Of a stretch of DNA of 64,000 bases, positions 58,904 through 64,000 are shown in pieces. Numbering within the stretch: position 1 is the stretch's first letter; each line of letters opens with the position of its first letter. The DNA lies in assembly GCA_002708825.1 (NCBI GenBank), contig PAPF01000023.1, forward strand, positions 62,001-126,000, in the 5' to 3' direction. This DNA comes from Phyllobacteriaceae bacterium (GTDB taxonomy: Bacteria > Pseudomonadota > Alphaproteobacteria > Rhizobiales > Rhizobiaceae). A program made the translations under genes and the position numbers. The notes under the pieces were generated by a model. It saw only the letters and a list, made by a program, of their open reading frames with translations. It had not been told where the DNA came from and searched no databases.

Positions 58904-59718
58904 GCGGAGTCCTCGAACGGTCGCTTGCCATCATCGAACTGCTCGCGCGCAATCCGGCGGGCTTGACGGTCAGCGCCATTTCCGCCGATCTCGACCTGCC
59001 GGTCAGCGCCGCTCACCGGCTGCTCAACGAACTGGCGAAATTCGGCTATGTCCGCCAGCTCCGCGCGCAGGGCGAATACACGCTGACCATCAAGCTGGCC
59101 GCGCTCGGTCTGGCTTTCCTGGGACAGATGGGCGTGACCGACATCGCCCAGCCGATCCTGGACCGCCTGGCGCGTCTTTCCGGCGAACTCATCCGCCTTT
59201 CCGTCGTCGACGGAAACAACCTGATCTGGGTCGGCGTCTCCCAGGGCGCCACCGGCGGGCTTCGCTACGATCCCAACGCCGAACAGGGCCAGGTCGTCCA
59301 TCTGGCCTGCTCGGCAGGCGGACGCGCCTGGCTCTCGGCGATCAGCGACGAGGAAGCGCTGCAACTGGTGGCGGGGCAGGGCTTGCGCCCGCCGTTCGAA
59401 CCCGGACCGAAAGCGCCGGAAAGCATGTCGCAACTGCTGGAACTACTGGCCGGCGACCGCAAGCGCGGCTATGCCGTGGCCGTCGATTCCTACACGGTGG
59501 GCATGGCCGCCATGGCGGTTCCGATCCGCCACCCCGATGGCGGGCACGTCATCGGCTGCCTGTCGATTGCGGGTCCGGCGGTCCGCGTGACGCCCGACTA
59601 CATGGAGCGCATGGCGCCCGCCCTGAAGGAAGCCGCCGTCGAGATCGCCACGGCCACGCGTGCCTCGCACTTCTTCGATAGTGCCGAACCGGCGGCCAAG
59701 GTGGCAGCGAAACGATGA
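58900..59718 (+). CDS. IclR family transcriptional regulator
   Basis: MSGVLERSLAIIELLARNPAGLTVSAISADLDLPVSAAHRLLNELAKFGYVRQ HTH plus effector domain; 4 bp overlaps on both sides. Confidence 0.92.
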   Translation: MSGVLERSLAIIELLARNPAGLTVSAISADLDLPVSAAHRLLNELAKFGYVRQLRAQGEYTLTIKLAALGLAFLGQMGVTDIAQPILDRLARLSGELIRLSVVDGNNLIWVGVSQGATGGLRYDPNAEQGQVVHLACSAGGRAWLSAISDEEALQLVAGQGLRPPFEPGPKAPESMSQLLELLAGDRKRGYAVAVDSYTVGMAAMAVPIRHPDGGHVIGCLSIAGPAVRVTPDYMERMAPALKEAAVEIATATRASHFFDSAEPAAKVAAKR

Positions 59719-61475
59719 CGTCCGCTCCCGCCGCGCCGATCGAATGCGACGTGCTCGTCGCCGGTTCCGGCGCCGGCGGCCTCGCAGCCGCGGTCGCGGC
59801 CGCTTTTCACGGCCTCTCCGTCGTCGTGGCCGAAAAGGAACCCGTGTTCGGCGGAACGACGGCCTGGTCCGGCGGCTGGCTCTGGATTCCGCGAAACCCG
59901 CTGGCCCGGCGCGCCGGGATCGAGGAAGACCCGGAAGAACCGCTTGCCTACCTGAAGTGCGAACTGGGCAACCGCGTTGCCGATCCGCGCATACCCGCCT
60001 ACCTGGCCAACGGCCCGGACATGGTCGCCTTCTTCGAGCAGAATACCGCCGTCCAGTGGATCGACGGCAACCGCATTCCCGATTTTCACGATACGCCCGG
60101 CAGCCGCCAGGGCGGGCGCTCGGTCTGCGCAAGGCCCTTCGACGGGCGTGCGCTGGGCCAAGACATCGCAAGGCTGAAGCCACCGCTCGATCTTGTCAGC
60201 CTTGCCGGCATGGGCATCGCGGCGGGTGCCGACATGAACCATTTCTTCAACGCGACGCGCTCGGCGCGCTCCGCCCTGCATGTCGCCGGACGGCTTGCCC
60301 GCCATGCCCGCGACCGTGCCCTGCATGGCCGCGCCATGCAACTGGTCAACGGCAATGCCCTCGTCGCCCGGCTGATGAAAAGCGCGCTCGATCTCGGCGT
60401 CACGCTGATGGAGAATGCGCCCATAACCGCGCTGCGGCACGACGGCGACCGTGTCTGCGGCGCAACGCTCGGGTCCGGCGTGGAGATCGTGGCCCGGCGC
60501 GGTGTTGTGCTCGCCACGGGCGGCTTCCCGCATGATCGCGGCCGCATCGCCCGCCTGTTCGACCATGCCCCGGACGGCACCGGCCACTTTTCCGCAGCGC
60601 CGCGCTCCAACACTGGTGACGGCATCCGCCTTGGCGAAACCGCCGGCGCCCGGATCACCGGGGATGAGGCTGCCGCGGGCGCCTGGTGCCCGGTTTCGCT
60701 CGTGCCGCGCAGCGATGGCGGATTTGCCCACTTCCCGCATCTGGTCGACCGTGCCAAGCCCGGCTTCATCGCGGTGACTCCGGATGGGCGGCGTTTCGTC
60801 AACGAGGCCGGCAGCTACCACGATTTCATGACGGCGCTGTTCGCCGCCACGCCCGGGGCAGCCAAGCCCGAATGCTGGCTGATCTGCGATCATCGCGCGC
60901 AGCGGCGCTTCGGCATCGGCTGGGCGAAACCCTTTCCCTTTCCGCTGCGCCCCTATCAGGCCTGCGGCTACCTGAAAAGCGGGCGCACGCTGGAAGCGCT
61001 GGCCGCTCCCTGCGGCCTGCCCGCCGGGGCGCTGGCTGAAACGGTCGCGCGTTTCAACGCCCATGCGAAGGCGGGCGACGACCCGGATTTCGGGCGCGGA
61101 CGCTCCCCCTACAACCGGGTCCAGGGCGATTCCGCCCATGGCCCGAACCCGTCACTTGGTGCCCTTGAAGAAGGCCCGTTCCATGCCGTGCGCCTGGTGC
61201 CCGGCAGTCTCGGCACCTTCGCCGGCATGGCGACCGACGCCGAAGCCCGCGTGCTCGACGTCACCGGCGCGCCGATACCCGGCCTCTACGCGGCGGGCAA
61301 CGACATGGCCTCCATCTTCGGCGGTCACTACCCCTCCGGCGGCATCACCCTCGGCCCCGCCATGACCTTCGGCTACATCGCCGCGCGCCACATGGCCGGC
61401 CTTGCCGGTGCCGGCGCGCAAACGACTGACAACAGGGAGAGATCGGATGAAATTCTACGAACTGGCAACCCTTGA
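59715..61475 (+). CDS. FAD-dependent oxidoreductase (KstD-like), paralogue of 55861-57603
   Basis: CDVLVAGSGAGGLAAAVAAAFHGLSVVVAEKEPVFGGTTAWSGGWLWIP; YAAGNDMASIFGGHYPSGGITLGPAMTFGYIAARHMA. Confidence 0.88.
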   Translation: MTSAPAAPIECDVLVAGSGAGGLAAAVAAAFHGLSVVVAEKEPVFGGTTAWSGGWLWIPRNPLARRAGIEEDPEEPLAYLKCELGNRVADPRIPAYLANGPDMVAFFEQNTAVQWIDGNRIPDFHDTPGSRQGGRSVCARPFDGRALGQDIARLKPPLDLVSLAGMGIAAGADMNHFFNATRSARSALHVAGRLARHARDRALHGRAMQLVNGNALVARLMKSALDLGVTLMENAPITALRHDGDRVCGATLGSGVEIVARRGVVLATGGFPHDRGRIARLFDHAPDGTGHFSAAPRSNTGDGIRLGETAGARITGDEAAAGAWCPVSLVPRSDGGFAHFPHLVDRAKPGFIAVTPDGRRFVNEAGSYHDFMTALFAATPGAAKPECWLICDHRAQRRFGIGWAKPFPFPLRPYQACGYLKSGRTLEALAAPCGLPAGALAETVARFNAHAKAGDDPDFGRGRSPYNRVQGDSAHGPNPSLGALEEGPFHAVRLVPGSLGTFAGMATDAEARVLDVTGAPIPGLYAAGNDMASIFGGHYPSGGITLGPAMTFGYIAARHMAGLAGAGAQTTDNRERSDEILRTGNP

Positions 61476-62064
61476 CACGGTGATCTTCGGCGGCCCGAAG
61501 GCCGCGCCCGCCATCGAGGCCTTCGTCAACGCACCGGACGCGAAAGGCCGCCTGCTGGGCGCCTGGGGCAACGATATCGGCGCCCTGAACAAGGTGCACC
61601 TGCTGCGCGGTTTCGACAGCCATGAAGACCTGCTGGCCGAGCGCGAGCGCGTCCTGCGCTCCTCCAATCCCTTCGGCTGCGCCGACCTGCTGACAGGCAT
61701 GAGCCTCGACAGTTACAGGCCGCTGGATTTCCTGCCGCCCGTGGAGACCGGCAGCTTCGGACCGGTCTACGAGATCCGCACCTACCGCATGAAGGTCAAC
61801 GGCCTGACACCCACCATGGAAAAGTGGGAAGCGGCGGTCCCGGAGAGGCTCGCCTATTCGAAAATGACCATTGCCATGTATTCGATCGACGGCGCGCCGC
61901 GCCTGACCCAGATCTGGCCCTATGAGAGCCTGGAAGCCCGGACCAGGGCGCGCGCGCAGTCGGTCGCCGACGGCAAGTGGCCGCCGAAGGGCGGGCCCGA
62001 CTGGATGACACCGGACATGACATCCACCGTCGCCATGCCGCTGTCCATCTCGCCGTTGACCTGA
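61447..62064 (+). CDS. NIPSNAP family protein
   Basis: MKFYELATLDTVIFGGPKAAPAIEAFVNAPDAKGRLLGAWGNDIGALNKVHLLRGFDSHEDLLAER; VYEIRTYRMKVNGL. Confidence 0.8.
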   Translation: MKFYELATLDTVIFGGPKAAPAIEAFVNAPDAKGRLLGAWGNDIGALNKVHLLRGFDSHEDLLAERERVLRSSNPFGCADLLTGMSLDSYRPLDFLPPVETGSFGPVYEIRTYRMKVNGLTPTMEKWEAAVPERLAYSKMTIAMYSIDGAPRLTQIWPYESLEARTRARAQSVADGKWPPKGGPDWMTPDMTSTVAMPLSISPLT

Positions 62065-62072
62065 GGCCGGGC

Positions 62073-62879
62073 ATGAAACGGCTCTATTCCATGGCCTACC
62101 TGACGGCCAATGGCGCCGGCCCGGTCGAATCGGTTGAGCTTGCCGCCGCCTGCGGCTTCGACATGGTGAGTTTCCGCCTGCTCCCGGCAGGCGGCGAGCC
62201 GCTGGCCGACCTGATGGGCGACGACCGGCTCCTGCGCGAGGTCACGGCCGCCATGGACGCCACTGGCGTGACGATGGCGGATGCCGAGATGATCCGCCTG
62301 AAGCCCGATACCGATCTCGCCGCTTTCGATCCCTTCCTCGACAGGATTGCCGAACTCGGTGCGAAACATATACTCGTGGCCGTGGACGACACGGACGAGG
62401 CCCGCGCCACCGATGCCTATGGCCGGCTTTGCGGCCGCGTCGAACCCTACGGTTTCAGCGCGGACCTGGAGTTCATGCCCTGGACCGGGGTGAAGACGCT
62501 TGGCCATGCGAGGCGGATGGTCGAAGCCGCCGCCAGTCCGGCCGCCGCCGTCCTGTTCGATACGCTGCATTTCGACCGGTCCGCCTCGTCCCTCGACGAC
62601 CTGGCGGACCTGCCGCCCGGCATGATGAACTATGTCCAGATATGCGACGGACCCGTGCCCTACGACCCCTCCGACGCGGGCCTGATCCATGTTGCGCGCC
62701 AGGCCCGGCTGATCCCCGGCGATGGCGGCATCGATTTCGCGCCCATCGTCGCCCGCCTGCCTGAAGGCATCACGGTCAGCGTCGAGGTCCCGAACCGGCC
62801 GCAGGCCGAGGCCATGGGCCTGGAGCGCTTCGTCCGCACCGCGCTGGAGAGGACGAAAGCGGTGATGGGCGACGCCTGA
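62073..62879 (+). CDS. sugar phosphate isomerase/epimerase (AP endonuclease 2-like TIM barrel)
   Basis: SVELAAACGFDMVSFRL...VLFDTLHFDRSASSLDDLADLPPGMMNYVQICDGPVPYD. Confidence 0.82.
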   Translation: MKRLYSMAYLTANGAGPVESVELAAACGFDMVSFRLLPAGGEPLADLMGDDRLLREVTAAMDATGVTMADAEMIRLKPDTDLAAFDPFLDRIAELGAKHILVAVDDTDEARATDAYGRLCGRVEPYGFSADLEFMPWTGVKTLGHARRMVEAAASPAAAVLFDTLHFDRSASSLDDLADLPPGMMNYVQICDGPVPYDPSDAGLIHVARQARLIPGDGGIDFAPIVARLPEGITVSVEVPNRPQAEAMGLERFVRTALERTKAVMGDA

Positions 62880-62909
62880 CCGGGCCGCGAAAGCGGGATC
62901 CGGAGCGGT

Positions 62910-63860
62910 TCAAGGAAAACCGGAAGTGCCCTGGCCCATGTCCGGCAGGCGCGCGCCGGTCCACTCGCCGCGGGCGACCAGGCCGGGAACCGTGTCCTGC
63001 AAAAGGGCGCGGACAGCTTCCTGCGCGCGCGAGCCGGGGCCGGCGGCGGGTTGCACGAGATGCACGCTGCGCCACAGCCCCGGTCCGGTGATGCGGCTGA
63101 CGGCAAGCCCCCCCGCGCGCACCTCGTCGCGCACGGTGTTCAGCGGCAGGATGGAGGCGCCGAAGCCGGAAGCGACGAGCCGCTTGATATTGGCATAGGA
63201 ATCGATCTCGACGGCCACATTGGGCGCAAAACCGGTCTCGCGCAGCACGGCCTCGATCTGGATGCGCAACCCGTGTTCCGCGCTCGGCAGGACCAGCGGC
63301 ACGCCGCGCAGGCCCGAAAGGCTCATCTCGGGCAGGCACTCCAGCCCGCCGCGCCACAGCACCACGAGTTCTTCCTCCAGCAGCAGTTCGGATGCGAGGT
63401 CCCGCGTGGACGCCTTGTTGTAAAGCACGGCAAGGTCGACGCGCCCTTCCGCCAACCAGCCGGAAATGAAACCGCTCATGCCCTCCACGATGTTGAGGCG
63501 GATACCGGGATAGGCATCGCGTACTGCCTCGAGCAGCGGCAATGCGACAATGCCGCCGATCGTGCCCGGCAGGCCGATGCGCACGAGGCCGGAAGGGTCC
63601 CTGTCCAGCGTGCGGATGTCGTCCTCCGTTCGCGCCAGATCGTCGAGGATGGTCCGCGCGCGGCGCGCCAGCAGCGCACCGGCCTGCGTCGGTACCGTGC
63701 CGGAGCGGCTGCGCACCAGCAGCCGTGTGCCCAGTTGCTCCTCCATGTTCTTCACATGCAGCGAGAGCGCAGGCTGCGCGACGTTGAGGCTCTGCGCGGC
63801 CCCGGTGATGGAGCCGCGCTCCACGATTTCCAGAAAATAGCGCATGTGCCTGACATCCAT
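62910..63860 (-). CDS. LysR family transcriptional regulator
   Basis: MDVRHMRYFLEIVERGSITGAAQSLNVAQPALSLHVKNMEEQLGTRLLVRS. Confidence 0.93.
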   Translation of the reverse strand: MDVRHMRYFLEIVERGSITGAAQSLNVAQPALSLHVKNMEEQLGTRLLVRSRSGTVPTQAGALLARRARTILDDLARTEDDIRTLDRDPSGLVRIGLPGTIGGIVALPLLEAVRDAYPGIRLNIVEGMSGFISGWLAEGRVDLAVLYNKASTRDLASELLLEEELVVLWRGGLECLPEMSLSGLRGVPLVLPSAEHGLRIQIEAVLRETGFAPNVAVEIDSYANIKRLVASGFGASILPLNTVRDEVRAGGLAVSRITGPGLWRSVHLVQPAAGPGSRAQEAVRALLQDTVPGLVARGEWTGARLPDMGQGTSGFP

Positions 63861-63973
63861 GGAAAGGCCTGCTCTCTCTTATAAGGAATTGTTCTGGTTT
63901 CTATCCAAAACATATATTTGCGCAATGCATGGGCTTTGGCTAGTCAGGCCTGACGAAAGCCGGAGACCCGACA

Positions 63974-64000
63974 ATGAACTTCCTCGAAGACGACTACCAG
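63974..64000 (+). CDS. start of an unidentified gene, 3' truncated by the window edge
   Basis: ATGAACTTCCTCGAAGACGACTACCAG (MNFLEDDYQ...), divergent from the LysR gene. Confidence 0.4.

Noticed and set aside
62880-62935. Second copy of the 38287-38330 palindromic element (CGCGAAAGCGGG...)
   Set aside because: Only short similarity and no matching long stem; cannot be supported as the same repeat.

Overview
64 kb of GC-rich, gene-dense alphaproteobacterial chromosome; the gene content and order look Rhizobiales/Hyphomicrobiales-like (inference, no search run). About the first 41 kb is mostly housekeeping: lptM-lysA, hpt, ftsEX, plsC, tyrA-hisC, gloB, rpmB, yhhQ, cobTS, aroBK, xerD, accA, a YafK-type L,D-transpeptidase, a CobW GTPase and a D-Ala-D-Ala carboxypeptidase. 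It also holds a three-gene NAGGN osmoprotectant operon and one tRNA-Arg(CCU). From about 41 kb to the end the window is accessory/catabolic. It contains an HpaB/AbfD-like flavoprotein with a TetR regulator and an isochorismatase. It also contains a long minus-strand operon with aroE, a Liv-type ABC importer, an acyl-CoA dehydrogenase, a fused CoA-transferase, aroQ and a dehydroshikimate-dehydratase-like enzyme. A neighbouring block has two KstD-like flavoproteins, Gfo/Idh, IclR, NIPSNAP and a TIM-barrel isomerase. No rRNA, CRISPR array, IS element or prophage was recognised. Most notable observations: (1) a preQ1-I-like pseudoknot overlapping the RBS and start codon of yhhQ; (2) an in-frame amber codon just after the SGGVDSS PP-loop of the NAGGN amidotransferase, in an operon preceded by an EcfG-like promoter match and a perfect hairpin; (3) a possible alicyclic/quinate-shikimate catabolic locus containing CoA-dependent and KstD-like enzymes that the textbook pathway does not need; (4) several perfect palindromes in intergenic regions.
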